DNA of 64,000 nucleotides from Aliigemmobacter aestuarii (GTDB taxonomy: Bacteria; Pseudomonadota; Alphaproteobacteria; Rhodobacterales; Rhodobacteraceae). The stretch is taken from NCBI RefSeq assembly GCF_004799285.1, contig NZ_SSND01000001.1:310001-374000 (forward strand). The letters are read 5' to 3'. Position numbers and translations under genes: made by a program. The notes under the pieces are model-generated. The model had not been told where the DNA came from. It was given only the letters and a program-made list of their open reading frames with translations, and searched no databases. Of this stretch, positions 1-8,015 are shown one piece after another. Each line of letters opens with the position of its first letter. The first letter of the stretch is position 1.

Positions 1-504
1 CAGGGCGGCGCCCTGTTCGACAGCCTGCGGGTCTGGGAAAACGTTGCCTTCCGCCTGCTGCGCGGATCGCTGAGGCGGCCCAAGGCCGAGGCGCGCGAGA
101 TCGCCATCGAAAAGCTGCGCCGCGTGGGGCTTGGCCCGCAGGTGGCCGACCTGTTCCCCGCCGAACTGTCGGGCGGAATGCAGAAACGCGTGGGCCTTGC
201 CCGCGCCATCGCCGCCGAACCCGAAGTCATCTTCTTCGACGAACCGACGACCGGCCTTGATCCGATCATGTCGGGTGTCATCAACGACCTGATCCGCGAG
301 ATCGTGGTCGAGATGGGCGCCACCGCGATGACGATCACCCATGACATGACCTCGGTCCGGGCGATTGCCGACAATGTGGCGATGCTGCACGGCGGCATGA
401 TCCGCTGGACTGGCCCTGTTGCCGAAATGGACGCGACATCAGATCCTTACGTCCAACAGTTCATCCACGGACGCGCCGAAGGCCCGATCGAATCGGTGCG
501 CTGA
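1..504 (+). CDS. mlaF: MlaF-like ABC transporter ATPase (5' truncated)
   Basis: This is the C-terminal part of an ABC ATPase; the reading frame is open to base 1, so the start and Walker A lie outside the window. The visible part begins at the Q-loop (QGGALFDSLRVWENV), continues through the ABC signature LSGGMQKRVGLARA, the Walker B FFDEPTTGLDP, and the H-loop TITHDM. The QGGALFDSL and LSGGMQKRV forms are typical of MlaF/Ttg2A, the ATPase of the phospholipid transport system that maintains outer-membrane lipid asymmetry. The permease mlaE would be expected just upstream, which cannot be checked. The PqiA-like gene downstream is also envelope-associated, but it is separated by another gene. 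Confidence 0.85.
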   Translation, partial: QGGALFDSLRVWENVAFRLLRGSLRRPKAEAREIAIEKLRRVGLGPQVADLFPAELSGGMQKRVGLARAIAAEPEVIFFDEPTTGLDPIMSGVINDLIREIVVEMGATAMTITHDMTSVRAIADNVAMLHGGMIRWTGPVAEMDATSDPYVQQFIHGRAEGPIESVR

Positions 505-735
505 ACCCCGCCCAAGGCGACGCGTGCCGGCCCGGTCCGCACCTCCCCCGAATCATTCGCGACACTCTCGCCTCACCCCGGGGCCTTCCGGCGGAGGATT
601 GTATTCCAAAGGGAAACAAAGCCATCCATTCCCCTGGTTTTGTTCATGTTTTCCGAAATTGTGGCGAAAATATGTTGCCTTTCGCCCGTCGCTTCGGCTG
701 CTTGGAAAGGTTAACGGCGTGGGTGGGGACAGGGT

Positions 736-1503
736 ATGATTTCGAACATCCAATTCATTGGCGCGAAGGCGCGCGACGGTCTGGTCCAGATAGCCTTCGT
801 GCTGATCATCGTCGCCGCTGTCGTGATGGTCGGGTTGACCGGCGCGGCGGCCTCCGGGGTGATCGAATGGCCCAATCTTCTGATGAGCTATGGCGGACGC
901 TCCGTCACCGGGGCGGGGATGTATGCGCAGATCGGCCTGACCTTGCTTCTGTGCCTTTTGTGCTTTTTCCTGCCCGCCAACGCCCGCATGGCCCGGCTGG
1001 AGCGCAGCCACCGGTCGTTCCAGATCTCGATGCAGGACGTCAAGCGCGCCTACGAACTGGCCCATGCCGCCGACCGACGCGGGGTCTTTTCGCTGTCGAC
1101 CGAATTCGAAGCGATGCGTCAGCGGATGGAACACCTTCGCAAACACCCCGACCTGTCGCTGATCGAACCCGAGCTGCTGGAGCTCGCGGCCCAGATGAGC
1201 TTTGAATCCCGCGATCTGGCCCGCGCCTATTCCGACGACAAGGTGGCGCGCGCCCGCGCCTTCCTGAAAAGCCGCCAGGAAGAAGCCGAACAGATGCAGG
1301 ACCGCATCAAGCTGGCCACCTATACGGCCAACGAATTGCGCCGCTGGCTTGAGGACATCCAGGCCGAGGAACGCCAGAACAACGAACAGATCCGCAGGCT
1401 GGAAGCCGATCTGCGAGAGGTCCTGCCCGCGCTTGGCTATGACTTCGACGAGGCGCAGCGCGTCGATCAGAACGTGGTGCAACTGCCCAAGCCGCAGAAA
1501 TAG
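736..1503 (+). CDS. Conserved membrane-anchored coiled-coil protein
   Basis: 255 residues, function not recognised. Two hydrophobic segments (about residues 20-42 and 68-84) are followed by a long charged alpha-helical region (about residues 88-240) rich in E, R, Q and A with heptad-like spacing, predicted to be a cytoplasmic or periplasmic coiled coil. The end is a short QLPKPQK tail. A GGGGACAGGG stretch directly precedes the ATG. The 230 bases upstream are comparatively AT-rich around 630-680, which may hold the promoter. Similar proteins in Rhodobacteraceae are sometimes labelled 'DNA repair protein', but nothing in the sequence (no nuclease, ATPase or DNA-binding motif) supports that label. 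Confidence 0.7.
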   Translation: MISNIQFIGAKARDGLVQIAFVLIIVAAVVMVGLTGAAASGVIEWPNLLMSYGGRSVTGAGMYAQIGLTLLLCLLCFFLPANARMARLERSHRSFQISMQDVKRAYELAHAADRRGVFSLSTEFEAMRQRMEHLRKHPDLSLIEPELLELAAQMSFESRDLARAYSDDKVARARAFLKSRQEEAEQMQDRIKLATYTANELRRWLEDIQAEERQNNEQIRRLEADLREVLPALGYDFDEAQRVDQNVVQLPKPQK

Positions 1504-1658
1504 CGCGGGTTCCGCAAGCTGCCCTGCCGCAGCCCGGCGCGGCAATACATCCTTCCTGCCGAGGCAAGGGCAGGCCAGCATTCTTGGCCACTTTCCCCGC
1601 GCCTTCCCCAAGGGGTTGACCCTGCCCCGGGCGCACCGCACTGTGCCCACAGCTGCCC

Positions 1659-1735
1659 GAACCCCTCCCGCCTGAACCCCTCCCGCCTGACCCCCTCCCG
1701 CCTGAACTCCGGCCCGCCTGAACCCCGGCCCTTCT
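1659..1735. repeat. Five-copy 15/16-bp tandem repeat upstream of the pqiA-like gene
   Basis: Five consecutive units start with GA: two identical GAACCCCTCCCGCCT copies (1659-1673, 1674-1688), a one-base variant (1689-1703), then two 16-bp variants (1704-1719, 1720-1735). The array ends 13 bp before the ATG of the next gene. A function is not evident. Confidence 0.8.
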
Positions 1736-1748
1736 GATCCGAACACCG

Positions 1749-2198
1749 ATGCGCCGCCTTCTGACCCCGCTTGCCCTAGCCAATCTGGCGCTTCTGGTCC
1801 TGTTCCCGGTGGCCTGGTTCGCGCCGCTGATGCGGGCGGGGCTCTTGCCGCTGTTCGGCCTCTCCGAGATCAGCGTGATCACCGGGCTGCAATCGCTGTG
1901 GGAAACCGATGTGGCGCTGGCGCTGCTGGTCACCGTCTTCGCCATCTTCGCACCCTATCTGAAGACGATGGGCCTTGCGCTGATCCACATGCGGCTTCTG
2001 TCGCCGCGTGTGATGGGGGTGCTGCATCTGCTGGGGCGGCTGGCGATGGCCGATGTCTTTTTGATCGCGCTTTACATCGTTGTGGCCAAGGGCGTGGGCG
2101 TCGGGCGGCTGGAAACCGCCTGGGGGCTATACCTGTTCACCGCCTGCATCCTGGCCAGCCTCGCCATCGGCTGGGGAACCGACCGCAAGGGACACTGA
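1749..2198 (+). CDS. PqiA-family (paraquat-inducible protein A) membrane protein
   Basis: 149 residues with four predicted transmembrane helices (about 8-28, 50-75, 92-113, 121-142). The pattern of hydrophobic helices with the LQSLWE...PYLKTMGL spacing matches the single-domain PqiA family, inner-membrane partners of MCE-type lipid transport proteins (PqiB/YebT). It is about one third the size of E. coli PqiA, which carries two such domains and zinc-binding cysteines; those cysteines are absent here. No Shine-Dalgarno sequence is visible before the ATG; a 15-bp tandem array sits in its place. It is followed after two bases by radA, suggesting translational coupling. Confidence 0.75.
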   Translation: MRRLLTPLALANLALLVLFPVAWFAPLMRAGLLPLFGLSEISVITGLQSLWETDVALALLVTVFAIFAPYLKTMGLALIHMRLLSPRVMGVLHLLGRLAMADVFLIALYIVVAKGVGVGRLETAWGLYLFTACILASLAIGWGTDRKGH

Positions 2199-2200
2199 CC

Positions 2201-3559
2201 ATGGCACGCGCGGCGCCTTCCTACACCTGTTCGTCTTGCGGCGCCTCGCACAAGAAGTGGCAGGGCCGGTGCGACGGCTGCGGCGCCTGGAACACGCTGG
2301 TGGAAGAGGCGCCGCTTTCGGCTGGGCCGAAATCCCTTGGCGCGAAGGGCCGCACCATTCCGTTGACCGACCTTGCCACGGAAGAGGCCCCGCCGTCGCG
2401 CGCCGCCAGCGGGATGGACGAACTCGACCGGGTTCTGGGCGGCGGGCTGGTTCCGGCCTCGGCCATCCTTGTCGGCGGCGATCCGGGGATCGGGAAATCC
2501 ACCCTGCTGTTGCAGGCGACGGCAGCCTTTGCCGGTCGGGGGTTGAAATGCCTTTACATCTCGGGCGAGGAGGCCAGCGCGCAGGTGCGGATGCGCGCGC
2601 AGCGGCTTGGGCTTGCGCAGGCGCCGGTGGGCCTGGGGGCGGAAACGGCGCTGCGCGACATCCTGACGACGCTCGATGCCGAACGGCCCGATCTGGTGAT
2701 CATCGATTCGATCCAGACGATGTGGCTCGATACCGTGGAAAGCGCGCCGGGGTCGGTGGCGCAGGTGCGCGCCGCCGCGCATGAGCTTGTCACCTTCGCC
2801 AAGCGGCGCGGGGTCTCGGTCATCCTGGTGGGCCATGTCACCAAGGAGGGCCAGATCGCCGGCCCGCGCGTCGTGGAACACATGGTCGATACCGTCCTTT
2901 ACTTCGAGGGCGAACGCGGCCACCAGTTCCGCATCCTGCGCGCGGTCAAGAACCGCTTCGGCCCCGCCGACGAGATCGGCGTGTTCGAGATGACGGGCGA
3001 CGGGCTGGCGCAGGTGTCGAACCCCTCGGCCCTGTTCCTGTCTGACCGCGAGACCGCCACGCCGGGGTCCGCCGTCTTTGCCGGGATCGAGGGCACACGT
3101 CCCGTGCTGACCGAGATCCAGGCGCTGGTCGCGCCCTCGCCGCTTGGCACACCGCGCCGCACGGTGGTGGGGATCGACTCAGGCCGCCTGTCGACCATCC
3201 TGGCCGTGCTTGAGGCGCGCTGCGGCATCCCCTTTGCCGGGCTTGACGTCTTCGTGAACGTGGCGGGCGGCATGCGGGTTTCCGAACCCGCCGCCGACCT
3301 TGCGGTGGCCGGCGCGCTTCTGTCCGCGCGCGAGGATGTGGCAATTCCGCCGGATATGGTGCTTTTCGGCGAAATCAGCCTCTCGGGTGCGCTGCGCCCG
3401 GTGGGCCAGACCGAAAACAGGTTGAAAGAAGCCTCGAAACTTGGTTTTTCACAAGCGACCCTGCCGTCACGGTCCAAGCTGGGCCAGTCGGAGGGGATGC
3501 GGCTCAGGCAGATGGCCGATCTGACGGCCTTCGTGGGCGAAATGTTCGGGGCGGGCTGA
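2201..3559 (+). CDS. radA: DNA repair protein RadA
   Basis: 452 residues. The N-terminal zinc finger uses CSSC...CDGC (residues about 10-30); a RecA-like ATPase core carries Walker A GGDPGIGKSTLL; the family-specific KNRFG motif (VKNRFGPADEIG) follows; the C-terminal part is the Lon-protease-like domain (GGMRVSEPAADLAVA). RadA helps branch migration and processing of recombination intermediates. The chosen ATG lies two bases after the stop of the PqiA-like gene and gives the standard zinc-finger start; the frame is open further upstream but only as a shadow of the preceding gene. Confidence 0.97.
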   Translation: MARAAPSYTCSSCGASHKKWQGRCDGCGAWNTLVEEAPLSAGPKSLGAKGRTIPLTDLATEEAPPSRAASGMDELDRVLGGGLVPASAILVGGDPGIGKSTLLLQATAAFAGRGLKCLYISGEEASAQVRMRAQRLGLAQAPVGLGAETALRDILTTLDAERPDLVIIDSIQTMWLDTVESAPGSVAQVRAAAHELVTFAKRRGVSVILVGHVTKEGQIAGPRVVEHMVDTVLYFEGERGHQFRILRAVKNRFGPADEIGVFEMTGDGLAQVSNPSALFLSDRETATPGSAVFAGIEGTRPVLTEIQALVAPSPLGTPRRTVVGIDSGRLSTILAVLEARCGIPFAGLDVFVNVAGGMRVSEPAADLAVAGALLSAREDVAIPPDMVLFGEISLSGALRPVGQTENRLKEASKLGFSQATLPSRSKLGQSEGMRLRQMADLTAFVGEMFGAG

Positions 3560-3611
3560 CCGCCCCCCAAAAGGACAAGGGCGCGTGACCGCGTCCGGGT
3601 GGAGCGTGGGA

Positions 3612-4241
3612 ATGGAAGGTTTTACCCTGATCGACGGCGTTGTTGCGGTCGTCATCGTGCTGTCGGCGATCCTCGCCTATTCGCGGGGGCTGGTGCGCGA
3701 GGTGATGGCGATCCTCGGCTGGATCGGCGCGGCGGTGCTGGCCTTCGTCTTTGCCCCGCAGGCACAGCCCCTTGTCAAGGAAATCCCCTATCTGGACAAG
3801 ATCCTCGGCGACAGTTGCGAACTGTCGATCATCGCCGCCTTCGCCGCCGTCTTCGCGGTTGGCCTGGTCCTTGCAGCCCTTTTCACGCCTCTTTTGTCGG
3901 GGGCGGTTCAACGGTCTGTCCTGGGCGGAGTGGACCAGGGGCTTGGCTTCCTGTTCGGTGTGGTGCGCGGCGTGCTTTTGGTGGCCATCGCCTTCATCGT
4001 CTATGACCGCGCGGTTGCCGCCAACACCGTGCCCATGGTCGACAATTCCCGTTCGGCCAAGGTGTTTGCCTCGTTCCAGGGCAATCTGGACGCGCAGATC
4101 CCGTCGGATGCGCCGGGCTGGATCGTGGCCCAGTATGAAAAACTGGTGGACAGCTGCGCAGGCGATACCGCCGCAGCCGAACCCGCGCCCGCCGGAACCG
4201 CCCCCGCCGCGACCGAGGGCCAGGCCCCTGCCGGCAACTGA
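3612..4241 (+). CDS. cvpA: CvpA-family membrane protein
   Basis: 209 residues with four predicted transmembrane helices and the family pattern FTLIDGVVAVV near the start, then SRGLVREVMAILGWIGAA. CvpA is an inner-membrane protein of unclear biochemical role, first linked to colicin V export and commonly placed next to purF, as it is here. The tail after residue 175 is alanine/proline-rich and probably disordered. ATG 3612 with GGAG at 3601-3604 is preferred; a GTG at 3585 behind AAGGACAAGG would add nine residues. Confidence 0.9.
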   Translation: MEGFTLIDGVVAVVIVLSAILAYSRGLVREVMAILGWIGAAVLAFVFAPQAQPLVKEIPYLDKILGDSCELSIIAAFAAVFAVGLVLAALFTPLLSGAVQRSVLGGVDQGLGFLFGVVRGVLLVAIAFIVYDRAVAANTVPMVDNSRSAKVFASFQGNLDAQIPSDAPGWIVAQYEKLVDSCAGDTAAAEPAPAGTAPAATEGQAPAGN

Positions 4242-4291
4242 CCGCCGATGAATGACCTCCGGCAAATGACCGCCCGCAAATGACCGATGCG
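4235..4291. repeat. Four-copy 13-16-bp tandem repeat across the cvpA stop
   Basis: Units share AA(A/C)TGACC: 4235-4250, 4251-4263, 4264-4277 and 4278-4291, the last two being AAATGACCGCCCGC and AAATGACCGATGCG. The first unit contains the cvpA stop codon. The rest of the cvpA-purF gap shows no gene. Confidence 0.6.
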
Positions 4292-4478
4292 CGCCGGGGC
4301 CGGTCCGGGGCGCAGGAACGCGGCTGCGCCGTGCTGGGGCAAAGCCCGACCGGGGTGGTCGCAAACCGGCACCACCTACCGCTTTCGCCCGCCAAAGCGT
4401 GATAGTGACGTGACACCGCCGCAGGCAGGCACTAAACGGGGGCCATCCAGCCCCTTTCAGGATTCGGAGGCATCACCC

Positions 4479-5939
4479 ATGCGCCCCTTCCTCGCCCATC
4501 CCTTCGACGACGACAAGCTGAAGGAGGAATGCGGGGTCTTCGGCGTCATCGGCGTGGCGGATGCCGCGAATTTCGTGGCGCTCGGCCTGCATGCCCTGCA
4601 ACACCGCGGACAGGAAGCGGGCGGCATCGTCAGCTACCATCCCGACCACGGCTTCAATTCGGCCCGCCGCTTCGGATATGTGCGCGACAACTTCACCCGC
4701 GCCGACGTGATGGAAACCCTGCCCGGCGCCATCGCCGTGGGCCATGTGCGCTATTCCACCGCCGGATCGAAGGGCGCCACCGCGATTCGCGACGTGCAGC
4801 CCTTCTTCGGCGAATTCGCCGTGGGCGGCTGCGCCATCGCCCATAACGGCAACCTGACCAACGCCGCGGCCCTGCGCCGCCAGCTGATCGAACGCGGCGC
4901 GATCTTCCAGTCCTCCTCGGACAGCGAATGCATCATCCACCTGATGGCGCGGTCGATGCAGAAGACGCTGGCCGAACGGATCAAGGATGCGCTGCGGGCG
5001 GTCGAAGGCGCCTTCTCGGTCATCGCCATGACCCGGACGAAGCTGATCGGCGTGCGCGACGCGCTTGGCGTGCGCCCGCTGGTCCTCGGCCGCATCGGCG
5101 ACGGCTGGGCGCTGTCGTCGGAAACCTGCGCGCTCGACATCATCGGGGCCGAATTCGTGCGGGAGATCGAACCCGGCGAGATGGTCGTGATCGAAGGCGG
5201 CGAGGTCCGCAGCTCGCGCCCCTTCGCGCCTGCCGCCTCGCGGTTCTGCATCTTCGAGCAGGTCTATTTCTCGCGCCCCGACTCGATCATCGGCGGCAGG
5301 TCCGTCTATGAGACGCGCCGCCAGATCGGCGTGGAACTGGCCCGCGAAGCGCCGGTGGAGGCGGACCTCGTCTGCCCCGTTCCCGACAGCGGCACGCCCG
5401 CCGCGATCGGCTATGCGCATGAAAGCGGCATCCCCTTCGGCATGGGGATCATCCGCAACCAGTACATGGGCCGGACCTTCATCGAACCCACCGAACAGAT
5501 CCGCAACATGGGCGTGCGGCTCAAGCTGAACGTCAATCGCGCCCTGATCCGCGGCAAGCGCGTGGTGCTGGTCGATGACAGCGTGGTGCGCGGCACCACC
5601 AGCCGCAAGATCAAGGACATGATCCTGGACGCGGGCGCCGCCGAAGTGCATTTCCGCATCGCCTCGCCCCCCACCGCCTGGCCCTGCTTCTATGGCGTGG
5701 ATACGCCCGAACGGTCCAAACTTCTCGCCGCCACCATGAGCGAGGACGAGATGCGCGACTGGATCGGGGTGGACAGCCTGAAGTTCATCTCGCTCGACGG
5801 GCTTTACCGCGCGGCGGGCGAGGCCGCCGGTCGCGACCCCAAGGCGCCGCGCTTTTGCGATGCCTGCTTCTCGGGTCAGTATCCGGTGGCGCCCTCCGAC
5901 AAGATCGCCGAAGGCTTCCAGATGAAGGCGGCCGAATAG
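4479..5939 (+). CDS. purF: Amidophosphoribosyltransferase
   Basis: 486 residues. PurF makes 5-phosphoribosylamine from PRPP and glutamine, the first committed step of purine synthesis. After a short propeptide comes the N-terminal nucleophile Cys18 (EECGVFGVIG), then class II glutaminase motifs (RYSTAGSKG, AHNGNLTN). The C-terminal half is a phosphoribosyltransferase fold with VVLVDDSVVRGTT as the PRPP loop. The ATG at 4479 has CGGAGG at 4465-4470. An upstream in-frame extension is possible but would precede the usual propeptide. The gene follows cvpA, a common arrangement. Confidence 0.98.
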   Translation: MRPFLAHPFDDDKLKEECGVFGVIGVADAANFVALGLHALQHRGQEAGGIVSYHPDHGFNSARRFGYVRDNFTRADVMETLPGAIAVGHVRYSTAGSKGATAIRDVQPFFGEFAVGGCAIAHNGNLTNAAALRRQLIERGAIFQSSSDSECIIHLMARSMQKTLAERIKDALRAVEGAFSVIAMTRTKLIGVRDALGVRPLVLGRIGDGWALSSETCALDIIGAEFVREIEPGEMVVIEGGEVRSSRPFAPAASRFCIFEQVYFSRPDSIIGGRSVYETRRQIGVELAREAPVEADLVCPVPDSGTPAAIGYAHESGIPFGMGIIRNQYMGRTFIEPTEQIRNMGVRLKLNVNRALIRGKRVVLVDDSVVRGTTSRKIKDMILDAGAAEVHFRIASPPTAWPCFYGVDTPERSKLLAATMSEDEMRDWIGVDSLKFISLDGLYRAAGEAAGRDPKAPRFCDACFSGQYPVAPSDKIAEGFQMKAAE

Positions 5940-6011
5940 CCCGTTCTGCGCCGACAGCGCCGCCACGCGACATGCTGCCACCCCGCGCGGACCTTGCCCC
6001 CTTTCCTGTTT

Positions 6012-6051
6012 CCAAATATCCCACGGGGGTCCGGGGGTGTGAAACCCCCGG
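6012..6051. repeat. Dispersed intergenic hairpin element, copy A
   Basis: CCAAATATC is followed by GGGGGT and a stem of CCGGGGG (6031-6037) and CCCCCGG (6045-6051). It lies between purF and the SDR gene. There is no T-tract on the + strand, so it is not a classic intrinsic terminator. Confidence 0.7.
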
Positions 6052-6102
6052 CGCCTCCCCGGCCCGGCATCACCGCCCGCCCCCCGGCTGAAAGGACATC
6101 GC

Positions 6103-6765
6103 ATGTCTGACCGTATCGCTCTTGTCACTGGCGCATCGCGGGGCCTTGGCCACCACATCGCCGAACAGCTCGCGCTGCGCGGCTGGCAGGTCGTGGCCGT
6201 GGCGCGCACCGTGGGCGGGCTTGAGGAACTGGACGACCGGGTGAAGGCCGCGGGCCTGCCGGGCGCGGGCCAGCTTACGCTGGCGCCGATGGACATCACC
6301 AATGACGACGCGATGCGCCACCTCTGCCGGTCGATCTTCGACCGCTGGGGCAAGGTCGATCTCTGGGTCCATGCCGCGATCCACGCCGCCCCGCTGTCGC
6401 CCGCAGGCTCGCTCGACCTGAAGGACTGGGACAAGTCGGTCGCGATCAACATCCGCGCCACGGGCGTCCTGATCCCGATGGTCGAACCGCTGCTTCTGGC
6501 CGCGCCCGATCGGGGCACCGCGCTGTTCCTCGACGACCCGCATGCCGGGGCCAAGTTCTTTGGCGCCTACGGATCGACCAAGGCGGCCCAGATCGCGCTG
6601 GCACAAAGCTGGCAGGCCGAAACCGTCCGCACCGGCCCGCGCGTCCTGATCGAGACGCCCGCCCCCCTGCCTACGGCGACCCGCGCGCGCTTCTTCCCCG
6701 GCGAGGACCGCGCAAGACTCGCCGATGTCGCGACCGAGGCCAACCGGCTGGTCGATCTGGTCTGA
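6103..6765 (+). CDS. Divergent short-chain dehydrogenase/reductase
   Basis: 220 residues with the SDR nucleotide-binding motif TGASRGLG (about residues 10-17) and the YGSTK pair of the YxxxK active site. The usual NNAG motif is replaced by HAAIH, and the residue where the catalytic Ser is normally found (about 13 before the Tyr) falls in FLDDPHAG with no Ser. The protein is also shorter than the usual 245-260 residues. It may be a weak or non-canonical oxidoreductase. It follows purF after 163 bp, with CTGAAAGGAC before the ATG; substrate unknown. Confidence 0.8.
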   Translation: MSDRIALVTGASRGLGHHIAEQLALRGWQVVAVARTVGGLEELDDRVKAAGLPGAGQLTLAPMDITNDDAMRHLCRSIFDRWGKVDLWVHAAIHAAPLSPAGSLDLKDWDKSVAINIRATGVLIPMVEPLLLAAPDRGTALFLDDPHAGAKFFGAYGSTKAAQIALAQSWQAETVRTGPRVLIETPAPLPTATRARFFPGEDRARLADVATEANRLVDLV

Positions 6766-6835
6766 ACGCGCCGATCCGGGACAGCCGATCCAGTCGATCT
6801 GGCCGGGACGATTTGGGCGGGGCGATTTGGGCGGG

Positions 6836-6864
6836 GCGAAGATTTTTCGGCGAAAAATCTTCGC
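6836..6864. terminator. Bidirectional terminator between SDR and PLP lyase
   Basis: A near-perfect palindrome with 14-bp arms, GCGAAGATTTTTCG (6836-6849) and CGAAAAATCTTCGC (6851-6864), sits between two convergent genes and abuts the stop of the minus-strand gene. The T5/A5 runs lie within the arms, so it could act in either direction. Confidence 0.7.
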
Positions 6865-7977
6865 TCACCCCTCGGGCAGCGCCTCGGCGATGGCCCGCCA
6901 CAGCGTCTCGACTGGCTCAAGGCCGACCGACAGCCGGATGAAACCCTCGGGCACGGCGTCGCCCCAGCGTGCCCGCCGTTCACCTGCGCTGTGCGTTCCG
7001 CCAAAGCTCGTCGATTGGGCGATGCAGAAGCAGCGGGCGAGGAACGCCTCGGCCCGGCCCGCATCGGCCAGCGTGAAGCCGATCAGGAAGCCGCCATTCG
7101 CCATCTGCCCCGAGGCAACCGCCCGATGGGACGGGTCGCCTGCCAGCCCCGGATAGCGCAGCGCGCCCACGGCCGGATGATCCGCCAGCCGGGCCGCGAT
7201 GACGGCGGCGCTGGCGCACATCCGTTCCAGCCGGACCTCGAGCGTTTCAAGCCCGCGATGGACGAGCCAGGCCTCGAAACCGCCCGGCACGACCCCCGCC
7301 ATGCGCCGCCAGTCGCGCACCCGCGCCATCAGCACGGCATCCCGCCCCGCCACATGGCCCATCAGCACATCCGAATGGCCCGAGGGCGCCTTGGTATCGG
7401 CCGCGACCACCAGATCGGCCCCCAGATCCAGCGGACGTTGCAACAGGGGCGTCATCGTGGTGTTGTCCACGATCACCAGCGCCCCCGCCGCCCGAGCCCG
7501 CGCCGATGTTGCGGCCAGGTCGATCACGTCGAGGCCCGGGTTCGACGGGGTTTCCAGATAGACGACGGTCGCGCCCGTGAAATCCGCCGTCTCCATCGCC
7601 GCGGTGGGCATTTCCACCACCTCGACCCCGAAAGAGGCCAGGAACCCCGAAGACAGGATGCGCGTGACGTAATAGCCGTCCGACGGGATCACCAGCCGCG
7701 CGCCCGCGCCGAGCGTGGCAAAAAGCGCCGCCGAAATCGCCGCCATCCCGCTGGGAAAGGTCACGCATTCGGCATCCTCCAGGATCGCGAGCTGCGCCTC
7801 CAGCTCCTCCCAGGTCGGGCTGCCGTTCCGGCCATAGACATGGGCCGCGCCCTGCACGTCGGGCAGGTGGAACGTGGCCGATGTCACGATCGGCGCGACC
7901 ACCGGATCGCCCTTCGCCAGCCTGCCCTTGCGATGGTTCAGAAGCCGCGCCACGCGGTCGTTCATCTGGTCTGTCAC
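6865..7977 (-). CDS. Cystathionine gamma/beta-lyase-family PLP enzyme
   Basis: 370 residues, fold type I PLP enzyme of the Cys/Met metabolism family. Visible motifs are the phosphate-binding YGRNGSPTWEELE (about 48-60), SGMAAI (about 76-81), VIVDNT with the PLP-ring Asp, and the Schiff-base Lys196 in AADTKAPSGHSDV, where the family usually has TK(Y/F)xxGHSD. Whether it acts as beta-lyase, gamma-lyase or a related C-S lyase cannot be fixed from sequence. It is the last gene on the minus strand before a bidirectional terminator; the gap to the next minus gene is 38 bp, so it may be co-transcribed with the dehydrogenases. Confidence 0.87.
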   Translation of the reverse strand: MTDQMNDRVARLLNHRKGRLAKGDPVVAPIVTSATFHLPDVQGAAHVYGRNGSPTWEELEAQLAILEDAECVTFPSGMAAISAALFATLGAGARLVIPSDGYYVTRILSSGFLASFGVEVVEMPTAAMETADFTGATVVYLETPSNPGLDVIDLAATSARARAAGALVIVDNTTMTPLLQRPLDLGADLVVAADTKAPSGHSDVLMGHVAGRDAVLMARVRDWRRMAGVVPGGFEAWLVHRGLETLEVRLERMCASAAVIAARLADHPAVGALRYPGLAGDPSHRAVASGQMANGGFLIGFTLADAGRAEAFLARCFCIAQSTSFGGTHSAGERRARWGDAVPEGFIRLSVGLEPVETLWRAIAEALPEG

Positions 7978-8015
7978 GCGATCGGTCCCCCGCCTGTTGC
8001 CGAGGCCTTTCTGCC

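Noticed and set aside
553-1746. Long minus-strand open frame with repeated QAGG-like residues
   Set aside because: It runs opposite to a well-supported gene; its repeats are the reverse reading of the 15-bp tandem array.
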